A stretch of 10,904 nucleotides of DNA, taken from DATLYB01 sp964502525. Lineage in GTDB: Bacteria; Bacteroidota; Bacteroidia; Chitinophagales; CAIOSU01. The stretch spans positions 1 to 10,904 of the forward strand of contig CAZCXH010000170.1 in NCBI GenBank assembly GCA_964502525.1. Direction: 5' to 3'. This document shows, in pieces, positions 1-6,033 of the stretch. The notes beneath the pieces were generated by a model. It was not told where the DNA came from, made no database searches, and was given only the letters and a program-made list of their open reading frames with translations. Position 1 is the first letter of the stretch. The number at the start of each line of letters is the position of its first letter. The position numbers were made by a program, and so were the translations under genes.

Positions 1-1461
1 GGGGATTTTTTTGGTGTGCAGATACCTCACGCCTTTATTTCTGGTTTTGATTTCCTCCTCTGGGATGCCAAGGATTTTGCCTCCCTTCAGCACCTCCCGG
101 TCTTTTTTCGTGAAGAAATCTGCTTCCTCTTTCGGAAAAAAATCGTAGTCGCTTTTCCCGATCAAATTGTCCCTCTTATACCCCAGCAATTCTTCACCGG
201 CTTTGTTAAAGCGAACAAATTTCAAATCTTTTGCATCCTTAACAAAGATCATGTCAGGGATGTTATCAACGATTGAATTCAGAAAGGCTTCGCTCTCCCG
301 CAGCCGTTCGTCTTTGTTCTTTTGCTCCGTAATATCCCTTGCCGTGGCATACCCCCGCCCCTGGTCATCGGGAGGGTTTGACGTCCACGACAACCAGACA
401 TGCCTCCCGTCTTTTGCGATGAACCTGTTTTCAAAATTGACCGTGTGATCGCCCTGCTGAAATTTTTCGACCTCTTTTATTGATCGTTCGACATCATCAG
501 GGTGGACGAAATCTAAAAACGGCCTTGTGACCATCTCGTGCGCGCTGTATCCAAGCACCCGCTCGAAGCTCTGATTCACTTTAATAAAATAGCCGTCAGG
601 GCTTGAGATGCAAAACAGGTCGGAAGATATGGAAAAGAATTTTTCATATTCCCGGATGGTATCCATCTGCTGCACCTTATCGGTTATTTCATAGATCATT
701 CCATACAGCCCCGCCACGTTTTTCTTCTTATCCAGCTTGGGCATTAACGTATCCTCAAACCATCTATAGGTGCCGTTTTTATGCCGGAAACGATAGGTGC
801 GGTAAACCGTCTTCTTTGTTTCAATCATTTTGAAAAAAAGCTTAACGGTCATTTCGCGATCGTCAGGATGAATGTGATCGCGATAAATAATTTTCCCGTT
901 CTGAAAATCTTCCAGGGGATAGCCGGAAAACTCCTTTACCCGCTGGTTGGCGAAAGTGGGGTAAATGCGGGGGTATATTTTTCTGATATCCCCTTTGAAA
1001 TCCACGTAATAAACAACCTGGAATATATTTTCAACCAGCGTGCGGTATTTTTCTTCGCTCTCCCGGAGATTGTTTTCAGCCATGCGCTGGGCGGTAACGT
1101 CTTCGCCCGTCTTCAGAATGCCCCACGTTTTTCCCGCATCGTCAAACAAGAGCGCGTTATGCCATCTGAAGGTGCGCATCTTGCCGTCACCGCATTTCAC
1201 GGGGTATTCGTAGCCCGCCTCAATCTTCTTCTTTCTGACGGCTGCGGCAATCCGCTGCCTGATGCCCCGATGATATTCCTTCGCTGCGAAATGCTTCAGC
1301 CAGCTTTTGCCCGCTATCCTGCCCTTGGGATATTTCAGCAGCGCAGCGCCCCTTGCATTGATGTATTTCACCTTCCCGTCAACACCGATGATCAGCACCA
1401 TGTGCATCAGGCGGTCGTAGTGGGCGCCCCCGATTTTGCCGATCATATCCTGCTTTTTCAT
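1..1461 (-). CDS. Multi-PAS sensory protein, C-terminus beyond window edge
   Basis: The reverse strand stays open from ATG at 1461 to the left edge: 487 residues with no stop. An in-frame TAA at 1474-1476 just upstream fixes the start region. The product begins MKKQDMIGKIGG, without a signal peptide or membrane segment in the visible part, so it is probably cytoplasmic. Four PAS/PAC units follow in tandem at about residues 13-129, 134-266, 272-383 and 390-487. Typical marks are GEDVTAQ (119-125), HPDDRE and HPDDVE (198-203, 320-325), YRFRHKNGTYRW (223-234) and TARDITEQ (373-380), with short helical linkers such as RESEEKYRTLVENI between units. PAS domains sense ligands or redox state, or mediate dimerisation. 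The output domain lies outside the window; a histidine kinase is the most common partner, but a cyclase or a stand-alone protein is possible. The PAS identity is firm and the kinase identity is inference. Confidence 0.9.
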   Translation of the reverse strand, partial: MKKQDMIGKIGGAHYDRLMHMVLIIGVDGKVKYINARGAALLKYPKGRIAGKSWLKHFAAKEYHRGIRQRIAAAVRKKKIEAGYEYPVKCGDGKMRTFRWHNALLFDDAGKTWGILKTGEDVTAQRMAENNLRESEEKYRTLVENIFQVVYYVDFKGDIRKIYPRIYPTFANQRVKEFSGYPLEDFQNGKIIYRDHIHPDDREMTVKLFFKMIETKKTVYRTYRFRHKNGTYRWFEDTLMPKLDKKKNVAGLYGMIYEITDKVQQMDTIREYEKFFSISSDLFCISSPDGYFIKVNQSFERVLGYSAHEMVTRPFLDFVHPDDVERSIKEVEKFQQGDHTVNFENRFIAKDGRHVWLSWTSNPPDDQGRGYATARDITEQKNKDERLRESEAFLNSIVDNIPDMIFVKDAKDLKFVRFNKAGEELLGYKRDNLIGKSDYDFFPKEEADFFTKKDREVLKGGKILGIPEEEIKTRNKGVRYLHTKKIP

Positions 1462-1482
1462 TAAGAACACAAATTACAAAAT

Positions 1483-1515
1483 ATTTTGCAAGGTAGTGTT
1501 AAGTTATTGCAAAAT
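1483..1515. promoter_or_regulatory. Perfect 9-bp inverted repeat upstream of the PAS gene
   Basis: ATTTTGCAA at 1483-1491 is repeated in inverse orientation as TTGCAAAAT at 1507-1515, with a 15-bp spacer. The near arm lies 22 bp upstream of the PAS gene start, so the element falls where a promoter or operator would be. Centre-to-centre spacing of the arms is 24 bp, a little over two helical turns, which would suit a dimeric DNA-binding protein; a transcript hairpin is also possible. The regulatory role is inference. Confidence 0.4.
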
Positions 1516-1530
1516 TTTATCCGTTGATGA

Positions 1531-1600
1531 CCTCATCCCATCCCTCTCTTTCCCGCCCCCGCTCGCGGGGACGCTAGCGAGGGAGAGTCAGGGGCAGATT
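1531..1600. repeat. GC-rich hairpin repeat, copy 1
   Basis: The left end reads CCTCATCCCATCCCTCT and the right end GAGGGAGAGTCAGGGGCAG followed by a T run. Copy 4 at 3610-3659 shares both ends in the same order. The centre contains an extra GC-rich stem, CTCGC/GCGAG. The family resembles dispersed palindromic intergenic repeats. It encodes nothing recognisable. Confidence 0.6.
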
Positions 1601-1646
1601 TTTTTAATTGAAGCAAAAAATTTTTCTTTTCTGAACGGCACTAAAT

Positions 1647-1683
1647 TTCCTCTCTCCATGTGCAGAGGGGTCAGGGAGCGAGG
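1647..1683. repeat. GC-rich hairpin repeat, copy 2 (partial)
   Basis: The segment reads TTCCTCTCTCC, a short loop, then AGAGGGGTCAGGGAGCGAGG. It aligns with copy 3 about 100 bp further right and has a weaker stem: CCTCT at 1649-1653 pairs with AGAGG at 1664-1668. It looks like a decayed or partial member of the same family. Confidence 0.5.
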
Positions 1684-1746
1684 CTGAAACGCGCATCCGC
1701 GCTCAACGCGACTGTTGCTCTGCAATAATTTGTAAAGGCATTTCAT

Positions 1747-1783
1747 TTCCCCTCTCCGCATGGAGAGGGGTCAGGGGATGAGG
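1747..1783. repeat. GC-rich hairpin repeat, copy 3 (strong stem)
   Basis: CCCCTCTCC (1749-1757) and GGAGAGGGG (1762-1770) form a perfect 9-bp stem around a GCAT loop, followed by TCAGGGGATGAGG. The stem lies 15 bp past the sppA stop codon, so the sppA transcript would carry this hairpin at its 3' end. There is no U-tract after it on that strand, so it is not a classical intrinsic terminator; it might still protect or pause the transcript. Confidence 0.6.
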
Positions 1784-1785
1784 TA

Positions 1786-3561
1786 TCAGTATATCTCCAG
1801 TTCAAAGGGCATCCGCGCCTGTATGCCTTTCATACGCTGAATTTCTTCGATCTTTTGCATCACGGGGAAGTATGGCCCGAGTTTCTTTTTCATCACGAAG
1901 GTTGCGGCTTCCGAGCCGAATTCTTCGAGGATCATTTCGAGCGGCTCTTTCTGCTTTGGATATTCTTTTAATGTATATTCCGCCAGGCCTGCTTTTTCCG
2001 AGGCGATTGCCACGGCATCATCGAGGCTGCCGATGGCGTCAACCAGCCCGCGCGCCATGGCCTGCGTTCCCGTCCAGACGCGCCCCTGCGCGATGCTGTC
2101 AATGTATTCAACGGTTTGATGCCTGCCGGAGGCAACGCGCTCCTTGAAGTCGAGGTAGATGCTGTCAATGACGGTCTGGAAGATGCTTCTTTCTTCAGCG
2201 GTGAGCGGGCGCGAGGCGTCACCGAAGTCGGAGAACCTGCCGGTTTTCACGCCATCGAATGTGATGCCGAGATGATTATTAAAAAATCCCTGCATATTGG
2301 GCAGCAGCCCGAATACGCCTATGGATCCTGTGACGGTGTTGGGCTGTGCGATAATCGTATCTGCATGACAAGCTATGTAATATCCGCCTGATGCCGCCAC
2401 ATCGCCCATGGAAACGATGACCGGCATTTTTTGGTTAGCCAACTGAATTTCGCGGAGGATAACGTCAGAAGCGAGCGCGCTGCCGCCTCCGGAATTGATC
2501 CTGAACACCAGCGCTTTCACTTTATCATCTTCCCTGATTTCACGGATGGTTTTCGCAAATCTTTCTGAACCGATCTCATCTTCCGCGCCTTTGCCGTCAA
2601 CGATGCCTCCTTCAGCGTAGAGCACGGCAATCCTGTCTTTCCCGCCTTTCCCGCCTTTATCTTTATCTTCATCTTCTTTGCCATATTTCTGGATGCTGAT
2701 GGAGTTCAGCTTGGCGTCAGCCGCGGTGCCGGTTTTGGTTTTCAGATTGGCGATAATTTCGTCATAATATGCCAGCGCGTTCACCATGTTGTATTTCACG
2801 GCATCTTCCGCGTCTCTCACGAGCATGTTGTCGGCAATGCTGTCGAGCACCGCTTCGGGCAGGTTCCTCGCTTCGCTGATTTTTTTGATGAAATGTGCAT
2901 AAAAGTCATTGATGAGGTAGGTGATCTGCTCGCGGTTGGCATCGCTCATTTTATCCAGACGGAAAGGTTCAGTTGCGCTTTTATATTTGCCGGCATACAT
3001 CACCTGCGCCTCGATCTGCAGCTTGTCGAACATGCCTTTCAGGAACATCCGCTCGGCATTGAGCCCCCTGAACTCAACGAATCCCACGGGGTTCAGGTAA
3101 ATCTCATCCGCAACGGACGCGAGGTAATAGCCTTTTTGCGTGATTACTTCACCATAAGCCACTATAAACTTTCCTGATGATTTGAAATCAATCAACGCAT
3201 TCCTCACGGCTTCCACCGTTGCCATGCCTGATGGCGCCACGCCTGCCTCGAGATAAATGCCCTTGATGTTGTCATCCGTCTTTGCGGCTTTTATGTTTTT
3301 GATGATGTCATTCAGTCCGAGATGTATCTGCGGCTCGAACGAGAAGTTGAAATCCTTGAATGGATTTTTATCGGTGCGCTCCCTGATGTCGTAATCAAGG
3401 CTGATATGCAGCACGGAGTTGGGTTTCGCGCTTTCCTTGCCCTTCGATTTCATCGCGGCTGAAATGCCCGCGATGAAGAGGAATCCGAAGAAGAACAGGG
3501 TGAACAACCCGAATATGGTTCCTAAAACGGATGCGAAGAAAAATTTGAAAAACTGTTTCAT
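1786..3561 (-). CDS. sppA: Signal peptide peptidase SppA (protease IV), long form
   Basis: A 591-residue membrane-bound serine protease of family S49 that degrades signal peptides left after secretion. One N-terminal membrane helix (about residues 10-33) anchors it in the inner membrane. The chain carries two S49 domains (roughly 95-265 and 310-475), as in the long E. coli-type enzyme, not the short one-domain Gram-positive form. The Ser-Lys dyad is intact: the lysine is in AGKYKSATEPF (K194, matching E. coli K209) and the serine in DVAASGGYYIA (S391, matching E. coli S409). RINSGGGSALASD (354-366) is the conserved glycine-rich strand before the active site. A charged linker, EDEDKDKGGKGGKDR (296-310), separates the domains. 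The gene is divergent from folK, with hairpin repeats at both ends. The start gives a normal N-in membrane anchor. Confidence 0.96.
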   Translation of the reverse strand: MKQFFKFFFASVLGTIFGLFTLFFFGFLFIAGISAAMKSKGKESAKPNSVLHISLDYDIRERTDKNPFKDFNFSFEPQIHLGLNDIIKNIKAAKTDDNIKGIYLEAGVAPSGMATVEAVRNALIDFKSSGKFIVAYGEVITQKGYYLASVADEIYLNPVGFVEFRGLNAERMFLKGMFDKLQIEAQVMYAGKYKSATEPFRLDKMSDANREQITYLINDFYAHFIKKISEARNLPEAVLDSIADNMLVRDAEDAVKYNMVNALAYYDEIIANLKTKTGTAADAKLNSISIQKYGKEDEDKDKGGKGGKDRIAVLYAEGGIVDGKGAEDEIGSERFAKTIREIREDDKVKALVFRINSGGGSALASDVILREIQLANQKMPVIVSMGDVAASGGYYIACHADTIIAQPNTVTGSIGVFGLLPNMQGFFNNHLGITFDGVKTGRFSDFGDASRPLTAEERSIFQTVIDSIYLDFKERVASGRHQTVEYIDSIAQGRVWTGTQAMARGLVDAIGSLDDAVAIASEKAGLAEYTLKEYPKQKEPLEMILEEFGSEAATFVMKKKLGPYFPVMQKIEEIQRMKGIQARMPFELEIY

Positions 3562-3579
3562 GGCGATGAAGGTTTTATC

Positions 3580-3669
3580 GGGCAGTTCTAAAAGTCGCTC
3601 TTTTTATCGCCTCACCCCATCCCTCTACACATGGAGAGGGAGTCAGTGGTAGGATTTTTAGAACTGCCC
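3580..3669. repeat. Hairpin repeat (copy 4) inside a perfect 14-bp inverted repeat
   Basis: GGGCAGTTCTAAAA at 3580-3593 is the exact reverse complement of TTTTAGAACTGCCC at 3656-3669. The 62-bp interior contains copy 4 of the GC-rich family: CCTCACCCCATCCCTCT, a short loop, then AGAGGGAGTCAGTGG. CCCTCT (3621-3626) pairs with AGAGGG (3635-3640). The 90-bp unit is therefore a nested palindrome between the divergent starts of sppA and folK, with its left arm 19 bp from the sppA start codon. It could be a small non-autonomous mobile repeat or a bidirectional regulatory structure. No flanking target duplication is obvious. Confidence 0.65.
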
Positions 3670-3685
3670 TGTTGTTAAATAAAGG

Positions 3686-3717
3686 TTGGGGCGAATATAC
3701 TTGATTTGCTACTTTTA
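3686..3717 (+). promoter_or_regulatory. Putative Bacteroidota-type promoter of the folK operon
   Basis: A -7 box TACTTTTA (3710-3717) fits TAnnTTTG except at the last base. A TTG at 3686-3688 lies 21 bp upstream, within the spacing reported for -33 elements in this phylum. The box ends 8 bp before the folK ATG, so the leader would be very short. The 13-mer ATTTGCTACTTTT here (3704-3716) recurs upstream of the helix-hairpin-helix gene, which supports a shared promoter signal. Confidence 0.45.
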
Positions 3718-3725
3718 CCCAAATC

Positions 3726-4232
3726 ATGAAAACGTATTTGCTGTTGGGCAGCAATGAGGGCGACCGTTATCGAAGCCTGGCGGTCGCGCTGAATAAAATT
3801 CGTGATGGAGTTGCGCCTGTTATTCAGGAATCGTCAATTTATGAAACGGCTCCCTGGGGAAATGCGGGACAGCCGGCTTTTCTGAACCGGGTGATATTGA
3901 TTGAAACCAATCTTGAACCGGAAACCCTATTGAAGAAAATCAAATCGGTTGAGAAGATGATGGGCAGAAAGCGGATTGAAAAATGGGGACCGCGCATAAT
4001 TGACATTGACATCCTGCTGATGGGCGACCTCATATACCGCTCCGGATCGCTCAGCGTGCCGCACCCGCAAATGCCCAACAGGCGGTTCACGCTCGTGCCG
4101 CTTGCGGAAATCGCCCCTGATTTCATTCATCCTGAATTTGACTTAACGATAAAGGTTTTGCTGTCGCGCTGTAGGGATGAACTGGACGTGCGTCTTTACC
4201 CGCCTTTTCACTCTTCACCGGTTTCAAAATGA
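3726..4232 (+). CDS. folK: 6-hydroxymethyl-7,8-dihydropterin pyrophosphokinase (HPPK)
   Basis: A 168-residue cytoplasmic enzyme that transfers pyrophosphate from ATP to 6-hydroxymethyl-7,8-dihydropterin, the step before dihydropteroate synthase in folate synthesis. The N-terminus YLLLGSNEGDR (4-14) is the family's opening strand and loop. YETAPWGNAGQPAFLNRV (39-56) contains the pterin-binding stretch. KWGPRIIDIDILL (86-98) is the HPPK signature, in which D93 and D95 should bind the two magnesium ions (E. coli D95 and D97). VPHPQMPNRRFTLVPLAEIAP (111-131) completes the core. Length is normal for the family. It is the first gene of a three-gene operon: its TGA overlaps the next ATG in an ATGA junction at 4229-4232, suggesting translational coupling. 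No Shine-Dalgarno sequence is visible. Confidence 0.97.
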   Translation: MKTYLLLGSNEGDRYRSLAVALNKIRDGVAPVIQESSIYETAPWGNAGQPAFLNRVILIETNLEPETLLKKIKSVEKMMGRKRIEKWGPRIIDIDILLMGDLIYRSGSLSVPHPQMPNRRFTLVPLAEIAPDFIHPEFDLTIKVLLSRCRDELDVRLYPPFHSSPVSK

Positions 4233-4876
4233 AGTACAATTTCATCACGATTGAAGGGAATATCGGCTCGGGCAAGACTTCGCTTGCCGAAAAGATTGCT
4301 GCCGGCATGAATGCGAGGCTCTGCCTCGAAAGCTTTGCTGATAATCCCTTTCTGCCCCGCTTCTACCAAAATCCCGCGCAGTACGCATTTCCGCTCGAGC
4401 TGTTTTTCATGGCGGAGAGATACCAGCAGTTAAAGAGCCTGATTTCCGGCAGGGATATGTTCAATCAGGCGGTGGTCAGCGACTATCACTTTGCCAAATC
4501 GCAGTTGTTCGCTGGCATCAACCTCACCGGAGATGAATATCTTCTTTACAGAAGATTGTTCAATATCATTTATCCGAACATTCCTCAGCCGGAAATGATT
4601 ATCTATCTTCATAATGACGTCATGAATCTTTTGTTAAACATTGCAAGGCGGGGCAGGGAGTATGAAAGGGACATCAGGGCGGAATATCTTGAAAAAATTC
4701 AGCAGGCATATCTGCATTTTTTCAAGACGCTGACGAAACAAATTGTCCTAATCGTAAATATTGCGAATTTGGATTTTGTCGAGAACCGGCATGATTATGA
4801 AAAGATTGCCGATCTGCTGCGGCATGACCATACTCCCGGCATGCACTTTGTAAACTTTGACAAACATTGGATCTGA
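4229..4876 (+). CDS. Deoxynucleoside kinase (dAdo/dGuo/dCyd kinase family)
   Basis: A 215-residue kinase that phosphorylates deoxynucleosides at the 5' position with ATP, a salvage route to dNTPs. The P-loop GNIGSGKT spans residues 10-17, with K16 contacting phosphate. CLESFADNPFLPRFY (32-46) holds the E34 expected as catalytic base or substrate contact and the family's NPFL motif. SDYHFAKSQLFA (84-95) stands where related kinases have a D/E-R-S motif. RRGREYERDIRAEYLEKI (140-157) is the arginine-rich lid. Substrate preference cannot be read from the sequence, so no symbol is given. It overlaps folK by 4 bp and its TGA shares one base with the next ATG. Placement directly after folK is common in Bacteroidota and implies joint expression of folate and nucleotide supply genes. 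Confidence 0.92.
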   Translation: MKYNFITIEGNIGSGKTSLAEKIAAGMNARLCLESFADNPFLPRFYQNPAQYAFPLELFFMAERYQQLKSLISGRDMFNQAVVSDYHFAKSQLFAGINLTGDEYLLYRRLFNIIYPNIPQPEMIIYLHNDVMNLLLNIARRGREYERDIRAEYLEKIQQAYLHFFKTLTKQIVLIVNIANLDFVENRHDYEKIADLLRHDHTPGMHFVNFDKHWI

Positions 4877-5460
4877 TGGATTTGAAAGAATTGATTCCGG
4901 CTTTGTGTTTAGGGCTTGCTTTAAGCGCCTGCTGCGGATTCCGTGTTTTCGTTCCGCTGCTGGTGACGGGCCTGGCAGCAAAGTTTGACATCATTCCGCT
5001 TTCTTCCGGCTCCGAATGGATCGCTTCTTACCCTGCGATCGCGGCTTTCGCGGCAGCTTGCGTGTTGGAAATCACGGCATATTATTTTCCGGTGATTGAC
5101 AACCTCCTTGACAGCATCGCCATTCCCAGTTCGGTGGTTGCAGGCTCGATTGTCGCGGCTTCGGTGTTCACCGAGTTTGATCCGATGGTGAAATGGGGCG
5201 TTGCCATCATTGCGGGCGGTGGCGCAGCGGGGCTGATTCAAACAGGTACCAGCCTGGCTCGCCTCGGGTCAACAAAATTCACGGTTGGAACGGGCAACTT
5301 TTTCCTGGCTACGGCAGAGAATTTATTTTCACTCGCTGGAAGCATTTTTTCCCTGCTGGCGCCCGTGCTGATGTTTATCGTTTTCGGAACCTTGCTTGCA
5401 GGAAGCATTTATCTTATTGCAAAAAGAAAGAGGGCAAGCAGGCCGGGCGGCATTACTTGA
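4876..5460 (+). CDS. DUF4126 family integral membrane protein
   Basis: A 194-residue membrane protein of unknown function. ATG at 4876 overlaps the preceding stop by one base (TGATG) and gives MDLKELIPALCLG; a TTG three codons upstream would be the less likely start. Hydrophobic segments fall at about residues 8-35, 53-72, 84-98, 105-125 and 153-182, and the tail KRKRASR is basic, so it should stay inside. Family marks include LGLALSACCGFRVFVPLL (12-29), YFPVIDNLLDSIAIP (70-84), a glycine-rich AGGGAAG (113-119) and an alanine/glycine-rich core. No catalytic motif is visible. It is the last gene of the folK operon, and its end overlaps the convergent DciA-like gene by 8 bp, leaving no room for a terminator between them. 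The family assignment is by recognition of motifs; no role is established. Confidence 0.85.
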   Translation: MDLKELIPALCLGLALSACCGFRVFVPLLVTGLAAKFDIIPLSSGSEWIASYPAIAAFAAACVLEITAYYFPVIDNLLDSIAIPSSVVAGSIVAASVFTEFDPMVKWGVAIIAGGGAAGLIQTGTSLARLGSTKFTVGTGNFFLATAENLFSLAGSIFSLLAPVLMFIVFGTLLAGSIYLIAKRKRASRPGGIT

Positions 5461-5743
5461 TCACCACATCCTTGATTAATTCTTCCCCCGCTGATTCATT
5501 CACCAATTCAATAATCCTTTCGCGGGCATAGGTAAGCTCATTCTTCAGGGCGGGATTATCGAGATAGATGAACAGCGTTCCCTTGCTGAGGAAAATTTTT
5601 CGCGTATGCTTTGCGATCGTTTTGCCCATCACGGTTTCCCATGAGCTGATCAGGCGCGTTTCCGCAACCTTCTGTTTGATGCGCATGGAGTCAAACGCAT
5701 CTTCCAGCGCCTGTTTGATGGTTTTTTGATTGTGGTCGGACAT
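5453..5743 (-). CDS. DUF721 / DciA-like protein
   Basis: A 96-residue protein of the DUF721 family. In other bacteria a member of this family, DciA, is the replicative helicase (DnaB) loader used where DnaC or DnaI is absent. The conserved core is visible: SSWETVMGKTIAKHTRKI (33-50) with the invariant tryptophan W35, the strand SKGTLFIYLDNPALKNEL (53-70), and the C-terminal RIIELVNESAGEELIKDVVI (76-95). The start at 5743 (MSDHNQKTIK) is preferred because an upstream in-frame ATG at 5833 would add 30 residues encoded by tandem and dispersed repeats. It is co-directional with recF 290 bp upstream, a pairing common in Bacteroidota that fits a replication role. It overlaps the convergent DUF4126 gene by 8 bp. 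Family confidence is high; helicase loading here is inferred. Confidence 0.87.
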   Translation of the reverse strand: MSDHNQKTIKQALEDAFDSMRIKQKVAETRLISSWETVMGKTIAKHTRKIFLSKGTLFIYLDNPALKNELTYARERIIELVNESAGEELIKDVVIK

Positions 5744-5751
5744 GGAAAAAT

Positions 5752-5772
5752 TGACGATTGACGATTGATGAT
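5752..5772. repeat. Three 7-bp tandem units next to the DciA-like start codon
   Basis: TGACGAT, TGACGAT and TGATGAT follow one another, beginning 8 bp upstream of the start codon on the minus strand. Read in frame they encode HQSSIVN, a peptide unlike DUF721 N-termini, which supports starting the gene downstream of them. Confidence 0.7.
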
Positions 5773-5787
5773 TTATACCGAAACAAC

Positions 5788-5876
5788 TCAGGTTTTCGAA
5801 CAATTGAACTGAAGAATGTTCGGTATTAACCAAGAGTACGTCTCTTTCCTTCGGAAATTCGACTGCTCTTGGTATA
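5788..5876. repeat. Structured repeat, copy A
   Basis: It aligns end to end with copy B at 9490-9577. The longest shared block is AGAATGTTCGGTATTAACC (5813-5831). ACCAAGAG (5829-5836) pairs perfectly with CTCTTGGT (5866-5873), enclosing an inner hairpin TTTCC-TTC-GGAAA (5845-5857). A further outer pairing, ATACCGAA (5775-5782) with TTCGGTAT (5819-5826), exists only in this copy. The class is unknown to me; a dispersed palindromic repeat or a structured RNA are both possible. Confidence 0.65.
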
Positions 5877-5954
5877 CTAATGCAGCCTGAAATTTAAGTC
5901 AGAATTTTAAGAAACTGTGAAACTGTTAAAATCAGGAATATTAACCTGGATTAA

Positions 5955-5992
5955 AAATCTGCGATTATCAGCCGAAATCTGCGTTATCAGCG
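5955..5992. repeat. Direct repeat of an 18-bp unit
   Basis: AAATCTGCGATTATCAGC (5955-5972) is followed after two bases by AAATCTGCGTTATCAGC (5975-5991), differing by one deleted base. It lies about 40 bp downstream of the recF stop codon. Function is unknown. Confidence 0.6.
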
Positions 5993-6033
5993 TTCCATTT
6001 TCCTTTCGGATTATGGTATTTTAAACCTATCAA

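Larger units (their letters stand above)
1462..1785. other. 324-bp intergenic stretch without a gene, rich in hairpin repeats
   Basis: This gap lies downstream of sppA and upstream of the PAS gene, both on the minus strand. The only open frames are short, follow the repeats and look like no protein I know. It holds one AT-rich inverted repeat close to the PAS gene start (1483-1515) and three GC-rich hairpin repeat copies (1531-1600, 1647-1683, 1747-1783). The PAS gene promoter should lie here, but I see no clean TAnnTTTG box. No uridine-tract terminator follows sppA. Confidence 0.7.
5744..6033. other. 290-bp recF-dciA gap holding repeats, no gene
   Basis: No credible reading frame is present. 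The stretch contains a 7-bp tandem repeat next to the DciA-like start (5752-5772), copy A of the structured repeat (5788-5876), AT-rich sequence with no clear structure (5881-5950), and a direct repeat of an AAATCTGCG-type unit (5955-5992). If recF and the DciA-like gene are cotranscribed, all of this would be in the mRNA. I see no clear promoter for the DciA-like gene. Confidence 0.6.

Noticed and set aside
781..1464. Open frame of 227 codons on the plus strand
   Set aside because: It is antisense to the PAS gene, whose four domains are clear. The peptide has no recognisable motif.
1436..1687. 83-codon frame across the hairpin repeats
   Set aside because: It overlaps the PAS gene start and consists mainly of repeat sequence.
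1749..1770. Intrinsic terminator of sppA
   Set aside because: The stem is strong, but AAATGAAATG follows it on the minus strand in place of a U-tract.
4867..4875. TTG start for the DUF4126 gene
   Set aside because: The ATG at 4876 forms the usual TGATG coupling and leaves a normal N-terminus.
5744..5833. 30-codon N-terminal extension of the DciA-like gene
   Set aside because: It is encoded by the 7-bp tandem array and part of repeat A, and does not resemble DUF721 N-termini.
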